From: Arcobacter sp.
GTDB lineage: Bacteria > Campylobacterota > Campylobacteria > Campylobacterales > Arcobacteraceae
DNA length: 64,000 nt
Assembly (NCBI GenBank): GCA_002869535.1
Contig: PKUK01000010.1
Location: 31,751-95,750 of the forward strand
Direction: 5' to 3'
The notes beneath the pieces were generated by a model. That model did no database searches and was not told the DNA's origin. It saw only the letters and a list, made by a program, of their open reading frames with translations. Position numbers and translations under genes: made by a program. This document shows, piece by piece, positions 46,457-56,651 of this stretch (position 1 is the stretch's first letter; every line of letters begins with the position of its first letter).

Positions 46457-47863
46457 ATGAGCAATAATATGAAAATGGCACTTCCAATTTTGGTAGCGAT
46501 TATTATAGCACTTCTTCCAACCCCTGAAGGGTTAGCAGTAAATGCACAGTATTTCTTTGCTGTATTTTTAGGAGTAATAGTAGGTTTAATCTTAGAACCA
46601 ATTCCACCTGCGCTAATTGGTCTAATAGGTGTTGCTTTTTCTGCAACTTTTGGATTAGTTGGAGAGAGTGCTAAAGCTTCAGCTAAATGGGCTTTAAGTG
46701 GTTTCTCTAATGGAGTTATTTGGTTGATTTTTGCAGCATTTATGTTTGCTCTTGGTTATAAAAAATCAGGTTTGGGTAAACGTATTGCACTATTGTTGGT
46801 GAAAAAACTTGGTAAAACAACACTTGGTTTAGGGTATGCTGTAGCATTTGCTGACGGTATTCTTGCTCCTTTTATGCCATCAAACACTGCAAGAAGTGCA
46901 GGAACTATTTTCCCAATTGCGATTAATATTCCTCAAATGTTTAACTCAACTCCAGATAATGACCCTAGAAAAATAGGTTCATATATCTCTTGGGTTGCTA
47001 TTGCTGCAACTTGTGTGACAAGTTCTATGTTTTTAACAGCACTTGCACCAAATTTACTTGCAGTTTCACTTGTTGAAAAAAATATAGGTGTAGTTATTGA
47101 TTGGGGTACTTGGTTTAGTACATTGGCAATTATAATGGTACCACTATTTTTAATGGTTCCATACCTTGCATATATTGTATATCCACCAGAACAAAAAGTT
47201 TCTCCTGAAGCACCAGCTTGGGCAGCAAAACAACTTGTTGAAATGGGTTCTATTACAAAAAAAGAGATTACAATGTTATGTTTGGGGCTATTAGCACTTG
47301 CAATGTGGATTTTTGGAAAACAAATTGGTGTAAATAGTACAGTTGCTGCTATCTCGGTTCTTTGTTTGCTAGTCTTATTTGATGTAATTAATTGGGATGA
47401 TGTAATTAGTAATAAAGCAGCAATCAATGTATTTATTTGGTTTGCAACACTTGTAGCTATGGCATCTGGACTAAAAGAAGTTGGATATTTAGAATGGGCA
47501 TCTGGATTGATATCTAGTTGGTTAGTAGGAATGGATGCTGTTATGATAGGAATAGTTCTTCTTGTACTGTTCTTCTTATTCCACTACTTATTTGCAAGTG
47601 TAACTGCACATACAGTTGCTTTATTACCACTATTTTTAGGAATAGCTGCAAATTTAGTTTCACCAGATATGCTTCAACCAATAGCTATGCTTCTTGTTGG
47701 ATCATTAGGTCTTATTGGTATTATAACTCCGTATGCTACTGGACCATCACCAATTTGGTATGGAGCTGGATATATTTCTCAAGCTACTTGGTGGAAACTA
47801 GGGTTAGTTTTTGGAGCTATATATTTAGGTGCTCTTGTTGCACTAGGTTTTGTAATTCTATAA
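46457..47863 (+). CDS. DASS (SLC13)-family anion:sodium or anion-exchange transporter
   Basis: 468 residues with about twelve hydrophobic segments. The family SNT motif is in PFMPSNTARSAG, and the second repeat has ITPYATGPSPIWYGAGY. It is closest in look to the CitT/2-oxoglutarate-malate branch that exchanges di- and tricarboxylates. Substrate is not set by sequence. Stand-alone gene with terminators on both sides. Confidence 0.9.
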   Translation: MSNNMKMALPILVAIIIALLPTPEGLAVNAQYFFAVFLGVIVGLILEPIPPALIGLIGVAFSATFGLVGESAKASAKWALSGFSNGVIWLIFAAFMFALGYKKSGLGKRIALLLVKKLGKTTLGLGYAVAFADGILAPFMPSNTARSAGTIFPIAINIPQMFNSTPDNDPRKIGSYISWVAIAATCVTSSMFLTALAPNLLAVSLVEKNIGVVIDWGTWFSTLAIIMVPLFLMVPYLAYIVYPPEQKVSPEAPAWAAKQLVEMGSITKKEITMLCLGLLALAMWIFGKQIGVNSTVAAISVLCLLVLFDVINWDDVISNKAAINVFIWFATLVAMASGLKEVGYLEWASGLISSWLVGMDAVMIGIVLLVLFFLFHYLFASVTAHTVALLPLFLGIAANLVSPDMLQPIAMLLVGSLGLIGIITPYATGPSPIWYGAGYISQATWWKLGLVFGAIYLGALVALGFVIL

Positions 47864-47876
47864 ATAGTAATTAAAA

Positions 47877-47903
47877 AATGGTGTCAAATTTTTTGGCACC
47901 ATT
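47877..47903 (+). terminator. Terminator after the DASS transporter
   Basis: AATGGTGTCAAA pairs with TTTGGCACCATT (one G-U pair), then a T-rich stretch. Confidence 0.75.
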
Positions 47904-47988
47904 CTTCTTTGAAAATTTAACTCAAATTTTTCTTATAAAAAAACTCCTAATTTTTTAAACTTATAAAAGTAATGGTGAACTTGTTTTG

Positions 47989-48023
47989 ATTAACCTTATA
48001 CTTAATATTTTTTAAGTAATATA
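47989..48023. repeat. 35-nt repeat with inner hairpin upstream of dapB (copy B)
   Basis: Second copy of the element upstream of trxB. The inner TACTTAA/TTAAGTA stem is kept. It lies 127 bases before dapB; the remainder of the 286-base gap shows only a TATAAT at about 48079 and AT-rich sequence. Confidence 0.55.
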
Positions 48024-48149
48024 ACGACTTTACATAACTCTTTTGGCATACATTACTATTTCTTTATCTTGGAGAAATTATAATGTAATACTAAAGAAAT
48101 TTATGACAACAAAATTATTGATATTAAAGAACATTTAGGATAATAAAAT

Positions 48150-48923
48150 ATGATTAATGTAGGTGTAGTAGGTAGTACAGGTAGAGTTGGGTCATTGTTG
48201 ATTGATGATTTACAAAATGATGAACAAGCCAAACTAGGTGCTTGTCATGTTTTTGATGAATTAAAAAAGAGTGTGCCAGAAGGTACGGTTGTAACAAATG
48301 ATATGAAAATACTTTTAGAAAGTGTTGATGTTGTTGTAGATTTTTCTGCACCAGTTGCAACTGAGAGTCTTCTTACAGAAGTTATTGAAGGTAAAAATAA
48401 AAAACCTTTAGTAATTGCAACTACTGGATTTAATAAACATCAACAAAACTTACTTGTAGAAGCTAGTAAATTAGTTCCTATTCTTTATTCTACAAATATG
48501 AGTTTAGGTGTTGCAGTTTTAAATAAACTTGTAGCCCTTGCTTCAAAAACGTTAAGAGATTTTGATATAGAGATTGTTGAACAACATCACAAACACAAAG
48601 TTGACTCTCCTTCTGGAACAGCTTTAACACTTGCAGAACATGCTGCAAATGCTAGAGATTTAAACTTAGATGACGTTAGAGTTTCTGGAAGAGATGGACT
48701 TATTGGTGCAAGAACAAAAGATGAAATTGCAGTTATGAGTTTAAGAGGTGGAGATATTGTAGGTCGTCACACAGTTGGATTGTATAATGATGGTGAATTT
48801 ATTGAATTAAATCACACAGCAACAGCTAGAAATACTTTTTCAAAAGGTGCAATTAAAGCTGCAAAATGGCTTGTAAATAAAGAACCTGGCCTATATTCAA
48901 TAAATGACTGTTTAGGTTTATAA
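48150..48923 (+). CDS. dapB: 4-hydroxy-tetrahydrodipicolinate reductase
   Basis: NAD(P)H enzyme of lysine/diaminopimelate synthesis, 257 residues. Nucleotide site VGVVGSTGRVGSLL; catalytic EQHHKHKVDSPSGTAL carries the His-His and Lys; ATTGFN and STNMSLGV are typical. AGGA ribosome binding site. Followed by purF after nine bases, as in C. jejuni, where dapB and purF are also neighbours. Confidence 0.96.
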   Translation: MINVGVVGSTGRVGSLLIDDLQNDEQAKLGACHVFDELKKSVPEGTVVTNDMKILLESVDVVVDFSAPVATESLLTEVIEGKNKKPLVIATTGFNKHQQNLLVEASKLVPILYSTNMSLGVAVLNKLVALASKTLRDFDIEIVEQHHKHKVDSPSGTALTLAEHAANARDLNLDDVRVSGRDGLIGARTKDEIAVMSLRGGDIVGRHTVGLYNDGEFIELNHTATARNTFSKGAIKAAKWLVNKEPGLYSINDCLGL

Positions 48924-48932
48924 GGAAATAAT

Positions 48933-50282
48933 ATGTGTGCAATAGTTGGAATATTTGGTAATGAAAAGGCTTCAAGACTAGCATCTTTGGCTTTGTTTTC
49001 TATGCAACATAGAGGACAAGAAGCAACAGGAATATCTTCATCATGTGATGGTAAAATTCATACTATTAAGAATAGAGGATTAGTTTCAGATGTTTTTACA
49101 AATGAAGCATTGGATTATCTAAAAGGTAATATGGCTATTGGACATAATAGATATTCAACAGCAGGTGGAGACTCTATTCTGGATGCTCAACCTGTATTTG
49201 CAAAATATAAACTTGGTGAAATCTCTATTGTACACAATGGTAATTTAATTAATAAAGATGAAATAAGAGAAGAGTTAATAGACAAAGGTGCAATTTTCCA
49301 AACGGGAATGGATACTGAAAACTTAATTCATCTAATTGCCAAAAATTCAAAAAATAGATTAAGAGATAGAATAAAAGAAGCCTTAGATAAAACTATTGGA
49401 GCATATTGTTTTATTATTCAATCACGTTCTAAACAGTTTGTTATTAGAGATAGATATGGTATTAGACCTCTATCATTGGGAAAAATAAAATCTGGTGGAT
49501 ATATAGTTGCTAGTGAAACTTGTGCTTTTGATTTAGTTGATGCTGAATATATTAGAGATGTTAAACCTGGTGAAATGTTGGTTTTTGATGAAAAAAATGA
49601 AGAACCAGAATCAATCCAGTTATATGAACCAGAATTTAGACCATGTGCTTTTGAATATGTATATTTTGCAAGACCAGATTCAGTAATAGATGGTAAAAAT
49701 GTATATAGAACAAGAGAAAATATGGGAAGAGCTTTAGCAAAAAATGATAAAGGTAGCACTATTAGTTATGATATGGTAGTTCCAGTTCCTGATTCAGGAG
49801 TTCCTGCAGCACTTGGATATGCAGCAGAAAGTGGAATACCTTTTGAGTATGGAATTATCAGAAATCATTATGTAGGAAGAACGTTTATTGAACCTACACA
49901 AGAGATGAGAAACTTAAAAGTAAGAATGAAACTTTCACCTATGAAATCATTAATTGCTGGAAAATCATTACTTGTAATTGATGACTCAATTGTAAGAGGA
50001 ACAACATCTAAAAGAATTGTAAAGATGTTAAAAGAAGCAGGTGCTAAAGAAGTTCACTTTAGAGTGGCAAGCCCAGAGATAAAGTTTCCATGTTTTTATG
50101 GGATAGATACTCCTACAAAAGAAGAATTAATCTCTCATAGAATGACTAAAGAAGAGATTGAAAAGTATATAGAAGCTGATTCCTTAGAGTATTTATCAAT
50201 TGAAGATTTAACAGACTCTATTGGAAACGATAGAGATTATGCATTAGAGAGTTTCAACGGTGACTATTTCGTTAAAAAATAG
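48933..50282 (+). CDS. purF: Amidophosphoribosyltransferase
   Basis: First committed step of purine synthesis, 449 residues. The glutaminase nucleophile is Cys2 (MCAIVGIFG); HRGQEATGI and GHNRYSTAG follow; the PRPP-binding loop is VIDDSIVRGTTSKRI. No long propeptide precedes Cys2, so no processing is needed beyond Met removal. Confidence 0.97.
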   Translation: MCAIVGIFGNEKASRLASLALFSMQHRGQEATGISSSCDGKIHTIKNRGLVSDVFTNEALDYLKGNMAIGHNRYSTAGGDSILDAQPVFAKYKLGEISIVHNGNLINKDEIREELIDKGAIFQTGMDTENLIHLIAKNSKNRLRDRIKEALDKTIGAYCFIIQSRSKQFVIRDRYGIRPLSLGKIKSGGYIVASETCAFDLVDAEYIRDVKPGEMLVFDEKNEEPESIQLYEPEFRPCAFEYVYFARPDSVIDGKNVYRTRENMGRALAKNDKGSTISYDMVVPVPDSGVPAALGYAAESGIPFEYGIIRNHYVGRTFIEPTQEMRNLKVRMKLSPMKSLIAGKSLLVIDDSIVRGTTSKRIVKMLKEAGAKEVHFRVASPEIKFPCFYGIDTPTKEELISHRMTKEEIEKYIEADSLEYLSIEDLTDSIGNDRDYALESFNGDYFVKK

Positions 50283-51258
50283 TAAAATCACAAAAAAAAA
50301 CAGCTTAGAAAACCTACTTACTATAGGAAGATATTTCCGAAGTAAGTTTGGTGAAACCATCTATAAAGTTCCTGTATCTATTTCTGGATTTACTTGTCCA
50401 AATATTGATGGTACAGTAGCAAAGGGTGGTTGTAGTTTTTGTGAAAATGACTCTTTTTCTCCTAATTTACAAGAAAAAAAGCCTAAATTTAAACTTCACC
50501 CTTCAAATCCTTTAAACCCTTATTTACAAGAGCAATTAAAGCAGCTTGAATTGCAGTTTAATGCTACAAGACAAAGACTTGAAAATAAGTTTGGAACTAA
50601 AAAATATATAGTCTATTTTCAATCATTTACAAATACATATGCTCCAATTGAAACACTAAAAGCACTTTACACAAAAGCTTTATCTTTTGAAAATGTCATA
50701 GGCTTAAGTATTGGGACAAGAACTGATTGTATGAGTGATGAGATTTTAGATTTTATAGAAAGCTTATCAAAAGACAAAGAGATTTGGGTTGAGTATGGAA
50801 TACAGAGTTTTTATGATGAAACACTTGAAGAGATAAATAGAGGTGATAGTGCTTCTAATATGAGAGAGTGGATTAGTAAAACTAAACAAAGAGGTCTAAA
50901 TGTTTGTGGACATTTAATCTATGGACTTCCAAATGAAACTCAAGAAATGATGTTAGAAACACTAAAGCAGACAATTGAATTAAATGTGGATTCAATCAAA
51001 TTTCATCCTTTGTATGTGGTAAAAAATACACTTTTAACAGCAAAATATTTAAATGGAAAGTTTGAGCCTATAAGTGAAGAGCTGTATATTGATACAGTTG
51101 TAAAATCTATAAAAATACTTCCAAGAAATATCTCAATTCAGAGAATAACAGCTGGAATAGATGACAATACACTTCTTGCACCCCTATGGTGTAAAAATAA
51201 ACATCAACAAATACAAAAAATAAAAAAAGCTTTAGTAAAAGAGGGATTAAGATATTAA
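50260..51258 (+). CDS. Radical SAM protein of the YhcC/TIGR01212 group
   Basis: 332 residues from GTG at 50260, overlapping the end of purF by 23 bases. The [4Fe-4S] cysteines are spaced C-x12-C-x2-C (CPNIDGTVAKGGCSFC) as in this family rather than CxxxCxxC. The barrel motif VIGLSIGTRTDCM and HLIYGLPNET complete the picture. The reaction is unknown; the fold relates to Elp3-like enzymes. Confidence 0.9.
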   Translation: MTISLKNSKITKKNSLENLLTIGRYFRSKFGETIYKVPVSISGFTCPNIDGTVAKGGCSFCENDSFSPNLQEKKPKFKLHPSNPLNPYLQEQLKQLELQFNATRQRLENKFGTKKYIVYFQSFTNTYAPIETLKALYTKALSFENVIGLSIGTRTDCMSDEILDFIESLSKDKEIWVEYGIQSFYDETLEEINRGDSASNMREWISKTKQRGLNVCGHLIYGLPNETQEMMLETLKQTIELNVDSIKFHPLYVVKNTLLTAKYLNGKFEPISEELYIDTVVKSIKILPRNISIQRITAGIDDNTLLAPLWCKNKHQQIQKIKKALVKEGLRY

Positions 51259-51284
51259 TTTGTATCTAAAAAGATACAAATTAA
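51255..51284. terminator. Bidirectional terminator between the radical SAM gene and the LysR gene
   Basis: A perfect 12-bp stem, TTAATTTGTATC with GATACAAATTAA, and a 6-base loop, containing the stop codons of both convergent genes. Confidence 0.8.
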
Positions 51285-52180
51285 GTTTTGATTTTTAGAA
51301 GATAATCAACTACATTTTCAATAAATGCATCATGTTTTCTATCTTTTCTATAAGCAATATATAGTTTTCTAGTCATTCTATTATTACCTATTCTTGATTC
51401 AAATAATGCATTTGATTTAAGAAGTGAATCAATGGCATTTCTTGATACAATTGAAACAGTTGGAGCAGTAGTTGTATCTGAGTGAAGAACTGTTTGTACA
51501 ATAGTTGTAGCACTTGTAACTTCACTTGTAACATCAAACTGATCACAGTCTGGGAAATTTGCTTTGTCAAGGTTTTCTTTAAATATCATTCTTGTATTTG
51601 AATCTGGATTTCTACAAACCCATTTATAAGATAATAAATCTTCAGGTTTTGCCCTTGCTGGAAGTTTTTGATTAGAGAATATTACAATCTCATCTTCCAT
51701 CCACTCTCTATATATGATATTTTCTTCAGGAATATAGTTTTCAACTAAAGCAATATCAATCTTTTTGTCAAGTAAGTCTTCTATTGTTTTGTGAGAAACA
51801 GAGACATTTATTGATACATCATTATGAATATTCTCTTTTAGATGATTTAAAAATCTTGGTAAAATATAGTTACCTATGATAAATGAAGCACCAAACATGA
51901 AAGTAACATTTTTATTCATAATCTTTAGTAACTCTTTTTCTCCATTACTAACACATCTCTCAATTTTTTGGGCGATGTTATAAAGCATCTGTCCTTCTTT
52001 TGTGAGTCTAATACCATTTTTCTTTCTGTCCACAACTTGAACTTCTAGATACTCTTCTATAAATTTCATTTGTTGGGTAACAGCAGGTTGAGAAATACCA
52101 AGTTTAGCGGAAGCCTTTGAAAAAGATTTTTCTCTAACTACTGTTAAAAAAGTATTTACTTTTGCAAAATCATTAAGCAT
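51281..52180 (-). CDS. LysR-family transcriptional regulator
   Basis: 299 residues. Winged HTH at residues 1-60 with KASAKLGISQPAVTQQMKFIEEYL, followed by the two-lobed effector domain. The target is not evident; it is divergent from uvrD across 119 bases, an arrangement that can be autoregulatory. It resembles CysB/CbbR-type regulators only at the general family level. Confidence 0.92.
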   Translation of the reverse strand: MLNDFAKVNTFLTVVREKSFSKASAKLGISQPAVTQQMKFIEEYLEVQVVDRKKNGIRLTKEGQMLYNIAQKIERCVSNGEKELLKIMNKNVTFMFGASFIIGNYILPRFLNHLKENIHNDVSINVSVSHKTIEDLLDKKIDIALVENYIPEENIIYREWMEDEIVIFSNQKLPARAKPEDLLSYKWVCRNPDSNTRMIFKENLDKANFPDCDQFDVTSEVTSATTIVQTVLHSDTTTAPTVSIVSRNAIDSLLKSNALFESRIGNNRMTRKLYIAYRKDRKHDAFIENVVDYLLKIKT

Positions 52181-52272
52181 TTATTCAAAACCTTTTATTC
52201 TTTAGTTATGAGAATGATAACATTTATTTATATATAAAAATATTAATTTAAATAGTTTTATTTTATTTTTGA

Positions 52273-52278
52273 TATAAT
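52273..52278 (+). promoter_or_regulatory. Probable -10 element for the uvrD operon
   Basis: TGATATAAT 21 bases before the helicase ATG. Confidence 0.45.
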
Positions 52279-52299
52279 AGTTAATTAATTGGAGTTAAA

Positions 52300-54354
52300 A
52301 TGTCAGAAAATTTTTTATCAAGTTTGAATGAATCTCAACAAAAAGCTGCAAAACATATTGATGGCTCACTATTGATTTTAGCAGGTGCAGGTTCAGGTAA
52401 AACTAAAACTATTACCACAAGATTAGCATACCTTATATCAATAGGAATTGACCCTACCTCAATTTTAACGCTTACATTTACAAATAAAGCAGCAACTGAA
52501 ATGAGAGAAAGAGCTTATACAATGATTGGTTCTAATATGACTACTCCTCCAATCCTTTGTACTTTCCATAAATTTGGTTTGCTTTTTTTGAAGTTTTATA
52601 TGAGTGAATTAAATAGAAAAAACAATTTTATAATCATAGACACAGATGACAAAAAAAGAATACTAAGAAGTATAGAAAAAGATATCCCTGTTGCAATGTT
52701 AGTATCAGAAATATCAAAATACAAAAATACCTTATTGACTCCTTTAGAGGTAAAAACAGGAGCTGAACTTAAGATTTATCAACAAGTTGCAAATGTATAT
52801 GAAAAATATGAGAACTATCTGTTAAAAAATAATTTAGTTGATTTTGATGATTTACTACTACTTCCTTACAGAATAATGTCAAATAACGCTAGCCTTGCAA
52901 AAGAGACAAGTAGTAAGTATCAATATATCATGGTAGATGAGTATCAAGATACAAATGAATTACAATATAAGTTATTAAGACTATTATGTACAACACACAA
53001 TAACTTATGTGTTGTTGGTGATGATGACCAGTCTATTTATGGCTGGAGAGGTGCTACTATTAAAAATATTTTAAATTTTTCTGAGCATTTTGAAAATACA
53101 TTAGTAGTAAAACTTGAAGAAAACTATAGATCAACAGATACTATTCTTGACCATGCAAACCAATTAATAGAGCACAATAGGGATAGATTGGGTAAAAAAT
53201 TAATTGGAACAAGAGCAAAAGGTGATAGCATAAAAGTTTATGAATCACATGATGAAAATGAAGAGACAAGAAAATTAATTGAAGATATTAATAAGTTACT
53301 TGATAGTGGTGTAAGAGGTCGTGATATAGCGATATTATTTAGAGTAAATGCACTTTCAAGGTCTTTAGAAGAAGGTTTTAATAAGGCCGGACTTAACTAT
53401 AAACTCGTTGGTGGAATGAAGTTTTATGAAAGAGCTGAAATAAAAGATTTGATTGCTTTTTTTAGAGTTATTACAAACTCATATGATAACTTCTCATTTA
53501 AAAGAATTGTAAATAAGCCAAAAAGAGGTATTGGTAAAACTACAATAGACAAACTTGAAGCAAAATCTATTGAGATGAAAAAGCCTATTTTTGAAATAGT
53601 TGATGAATTTTCACCAGATGAATTAAGTGCAATAGTAGGAAAGAAAAATTCAAGAACCCTAAAAGTATTTTTAGCCTCAATTTGGGACTTAAAAGATACT
53701 TTACAAGAGTCAAAGATGAGATTTCTAGATACTTTTGAAGATACTTTTGATTTTAGAGCTTCATTTGAAAATATACCAGATGGTTTTGAAAGACAAGCAA
53801 ATATTGATGAGTTTTATGGGTATGTTAGGGACTATTTTATTCAAAATCCTCTTTTAGAACTAGATAACTTTTTAAATGAAATAGCTTTAGGAAGTGAAGA
53901 TACTGAGTTAGAAAATGAAGCAATCTCAATGATGAGTATTCACGCTTCAAAAGGTTTGGAGTATAAGCATCTATTTATTATAGGTATGGAAGAGGGATTT
54001 TTCCCTATAATTGGCGATGGAAGTGATTCTGAAGAAGAGAGACGATTGGGTTATGTTGCCTTTACAAGAGCTATGGATAATTTAACTTGTAGTTTTGTTC
54101 ACTCTAGATTTTATAAAGGCAAAAGAACAACTCTGTTAAAAAGTAGATTTTTAACTGAATCAGGACTAATAAAAGGGTGTTTAACAATCCAACAACAATC
54201 ATCATCATTTAAAAAAGGTGATTTAGTAAAACACAAAATTTTTGGTATGGGAAGAGTTCAAAAAGCTGCAAAAGCTGGAAAAGACTTCAAACTTACAATC
54301 AATTTTGGTGGTACAAAAAGAGATATACTTTCATCATTTGTAGAAAAAGCTTAA
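52300..54354 (+). CDS. uvrD: UvrD/Rep/PcrA-type DNA helicase
   Basis: Superfamily 1A 3'-5' helicase for repair and replication restart, 684 residues. Q-motif LNESQQKAA, Walker A AGAGSGKTK, Walker B VDEYQDTN, GDDDQSIYGWRGA, and motifs IV-VI including MSIHASKGLEYKHLF and YVAFTRAMD. The C-terminus ends in a Tudor-like KKGDLVKHKIFGMGRV segment, typical of UvrD/PcrA. First gene before truB and ispE, the order known from C. jejuni. Confidence 0.95.
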   Translation: MSENFLSSLNESQQKAAKHIDGSLLILAGAGSGKTKTITTRLAYLISIGIDPTSILTLTFTNKAATEMRERAYTMIGSNMTTPPILCTFHKFGLLFLKFYMSELNRKNNFIIIDTDDKKRILRSIEKDIPVAMLVSEISKYKNTLLTPLEVKTGAELKIYQQVANVYEKYENYLLKNNLVDFDDLLLLPYRIMSNNASLAKETSSKYQYIMVDEYQDTNELQYKLLRLLCTTHNNLCVVGDDDQSIYGWRGATIKNILNFSEHFENTLVVKLEENYRSTDTILDHANQLIEHNRDRLGKKLIGTRAKGDSIKVYESHDENEETRKLIEDINKLLDSGVRGRDIAILFRVNALSRSLEEGFNKAGLNYKLVGGMKFYERAEIKDLIAFFRVITNSYDNFSFKRIVNKPKRGIGKTTIDKLEAKSIEMKKPIFEIVDEFSPDELSAIVGKKNSRTLKVFLASIWDLKDTLQESKMRFLDTFEDTFDFRASFENIPDGFERQANIDEFYGYVRDYFIQNPLLELDNFLNEIALGSEDTELENEAISMMSIHASKGLEYKHLFIIGMEEGFFPIIGDGSDSEEERRLGYVAFTRAMDNLTCSFVHSRFYKGKRTTLLKSRFLTESGLIKGCLTIQQQSSSFKKGDLVKHKIFGMGRVQKAAKAGKDFKLTINFGGTKRDILSSFVEKA

Positions 54355-54361
54355 GAGTTTT

Positions 54362-55210
54362 ATGCAAAAAAGAATTTATAATAAAGAACCATTAAATAAG
54401 TTAATTGTTGTAAATAAACCAATGTTTATGAGTTCAAACTCTTATTTAAACAGAATAAAAAGAAAATATAAAAATAAAAAAGCTGGATTTTCAGGTACCT
54501 TAGACCCTTTTGCGAAAGGGTGTTTGATAGTTGCTTTTGGACAGTATTCTAAACTTTTTCAGTTTTTTCAAAAAACTCCAAAGACTTATAGGGCTGTTAT
54601 TTGGTTGGGTGTAGTTTCTGATTCCCTTGATATTGAAAATGTAGTTTCTGTAAATGAAGAAAATAGATTAAATATAGAAGATATAAAAAAAGAGTTAAAA
54701 AGTTTAGAAAAAGAAATAGAGTATTATCCTCCAAAGTTTTCTGCCAAAAAAATTGATGGAGAGCGAGCATATAATTTAGCCCGTGAAGGCAAAGATGTTG
54801 AGATGAAAAAAAGTGTTATGAAAATTTTTGATACAAATTTTATCTCTTATAATCATCCCTTTATAACATTTGAGGCAAGTGTTAGTGAAGGAAGCTATAT
54901 AAGAAGTTTGGCTCAAATTTTACTTGAAAGATTAAATAGAGTTGGTACTTTATCTTATCTAAACCGGTTAAATGAAGGAAAGTTTTTTTATGAAAATGAA
55001 AAAGATTTAAACCCCTTAGATTATTTAGATATGGAAGAGATAAGCTATAGTGGCGATAAGTCCTATTTTGAACAAGGTAAAAAAATCTTAATTGAATATT
55101 TAGATAAAAATGAAGATGGTAAATATTTGGTAAAATTTGATGATTTTTTTTCTATAATTGAAATAGAAAAAAAAGAAGTGAAATATATATTAAACAGGAT
55201 AATGATATAA
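54362..55210 (+). CDS. truB: tRNA pseudouridine-55 synthase TruB
   Basis: Makes pseudouridine 55 in the T loop of tRNAs, 282 residues. The catalytic aspartate is in GFSGTLDPFAKG; VNKPMFMSSNSYLNRIKR and YPPKFSAKKIDGERAYNLAREG are conserved. It starts seven bases after uvrD and abuts ispE directly; the csrA gene found at this junction in C. jejuni is missing. Confidence 0.95.
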   Translation: MQKRIYNKEPLNKLIVVNKPMFMSSNSYLNRIKRKYKNKKAGFSGTLDPFAKGCLIVAFGQYSKLFQFFQKTPKTYRAVIWLGVVSDSLDIENVVSVNEENRLNIEDIKKELKSLEKEIEYYPPKFSAKKIDGERAYNLAREGKDVEMKKSVMKIFDTNFISYNHPFITFEASVSEGSYIRSLAQILLERLNRVGTLSYLNRLNEGKFFYENEKDLNPLDYLDMEEISYSGDKSYFEQGKKILIEYLDKNEDGKYLVKFDDFFSIIEIEKKEVKYILNRIMI

Positions 55211-55987
55211 ATGAATATAAGTGCTAAATCATATGCAAAAGTTAATATCTTTTTAAAAATTGCGGGTAAAAGAGATAATTATCATGAATTAGTTTCTAGG
55301 TTTGTAAGGGTTAAAAATCTATATGATACAATAACTTTTATTCCTGAAAATCCAAATAATGAGTTTAATCTTATTGGAGATTTTGGCTGTGATACAAAAA
55401 AGAATACAATATATAAAGCCTTTTTGGCATTAAGAGATAATTGTCCTAAAATAGATGCTTATTTTAGAATATATAGTATAAAAGTAGATAAAAAAATCCC
55501 TGAGTTTGCAGGACTTGGTGGTGGAAGTTCAAATGCTGCAACATTTTTAATTATGGCAAATAAGTTATTTGATTTATACTACTCAAAAGAGAAGTTAGCA
55601 AAAATAGGTGCAAAAATAGGTGCCGATGTTCCTTTTTTTATATATGAATATGATAGTGCAAATGTAACTGGCATTGGTGAGATTGTAGAAAAGTATGAGG
55701 AAGATATATTAGATATAGAAGTAATGACACCTAAAATTGAGTGTGATACAGGTAAAATATTTACATCTTTTAGAAATAAGTTTTATAAAGAGGTTTCTCA
55801 AGAAGAAAGAGACCTTCTTTTAAGTCTGAGTTCAAAAGATATATTAAATAAACTTGATATATCAAATGCAAATGATTTGTATAAACCTGCTCTTGATACC
55901 TATCCACAGTTAAAAGAGTATGAAAAGAAAGATTGGTTTTTTAGTGGAAGTGGAAGTAGTTTTTTTAAGGTAAATAATAATGGCTAA
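55211..55987 (+). CDS. ispE: 4-diphosphocytidyl-2-C-methyl-D-erythritol kinase
   Basis: GHMP kinase of the MEP isoprenoid pathway, 258 residues, the short form usual for Campylobacterota. [11 protein letters not shown] at the start, ATP loop [15 protein letters not shown], and the C-terminal [10 protein letters not shown] motif. It overlaps smpB by eight bases. Confidence 0.94.
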   Translation: MNISAKSYAKVNIFLKIAGKRDNYHELVSRFVRVKNLYDTITFIPENPNNEFNLIGDFGCDTKKNTIYKAFLALRDNCPKIDAYFRIYSIKVDKKIPEFAGLGGGSSNAATFLIMANKLFDLYYSKEKLAKIGAKIGADVPFFIYEYDSANVTGIGEIVEKYEEDILDIEVMTPKIECDTGKIFTSFRNKFYKEVSQEERDLLLSLSSKDILNKLDISNANDLYKPALDTYPQLKEYEKKDWFFSGSGSSFFKVNNNG

Positions 55988-56450
55988 GAAAGAAAAAAAT
56001 ATTAATTTAACATTTAAGAATAAAAAGGCATTTCATGACTATTTTATACTTGAAAGTTTTGAAGCAGGTATAGAACTGCTTGGAAGTGAAGTAAAATATA
56101 TAAGAGAAGGAAGAGTAAATCTCAAAGACTCTTATGTAAGAATTATAAAAAATGAGGTCTTTATATTAAACCTTCATATCTCATATTTAGAGACTACAAA
56201 TGCTGTTTTTAGACCTGAAGAAACAAGACCTAGAAAGTTACTTCTTCATAGGAAACAAATCAATAAATTATTTGAAAAAGTAACTAAAGATGGTATGACA
56301 ATTGTTCCCTTAAAACTGTACTTCAATGCTAAAAATTTTGCAAAATTACAAATTGCAACTGCACAAGGTAAAAAGCTTTATGACAAAAGAGCAGACTTAA
56401 AAGAGAAGAGTTTAAAAAGAGAATCTGAACAAGCAATAAAAAATTGGTAA
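55980..56450 (+). CDS. smpB: SsrA-binding protein SmpB
   Basis: Partner of tmRNA in rescuing stalled ribosomes, 156 residues. Conserved [28 protein letters not shown] and the tail [17 protein letters not shown]. The tmRNA gene ssrA is not seen nearby. It ends the uvrD-truB-ispE-smpB operon. Confidence 0.96.
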   Translation: MAKKEKNINLTFKNKKAFHDYFILESFEAGIELLGSEVKYIREGRVNLKDSYVRIIKNEVFILNLHISYLETTNAVFRPEETRPRKLLLHRKQINKLFEKVTKDGMTIVPLKLYFNAKNFAKLQIATAQGKKLYDKRADLKEKSLKRESEQAIKNW

Positions 56451-56622
56451 AAAAAGTCAATTTTTTATTATATATAGTCATAAAAAATAGAATAATTTAA
56501 TTTGTTACTTATTGTAGTTTTAAATTAAACTTAAAAAAAAATACTAAAAAAAAAACTAATAATTAAGCTTATATTTATTCCTAATTCGTTAACATCTTTT
56601 CATAAGTGACAAATCTGTGACT

Positions 56623-56630
56623 TGTATAAA
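56623..56630 (+). promoter_or_regulatory. Weak promoter-like box before ccoN
   Basis: TGTATAAA 21 bases before the ccoN start, preceded by two GTGAC words (56606-56610 and 56617-56621). The 200-base gap from smpB is otherwise AT-rich homopolymer runs. Confidence 0.3.
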
Positions 56631-56651
56631 AAAATTAGTAGGAGGAGATTG

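Noticed and set aside
46933..47427. 164-codon minus-strand frame inside the DASS transporter
   Set aside because: Shadow of a well-supported membrane transporter; no start signals.
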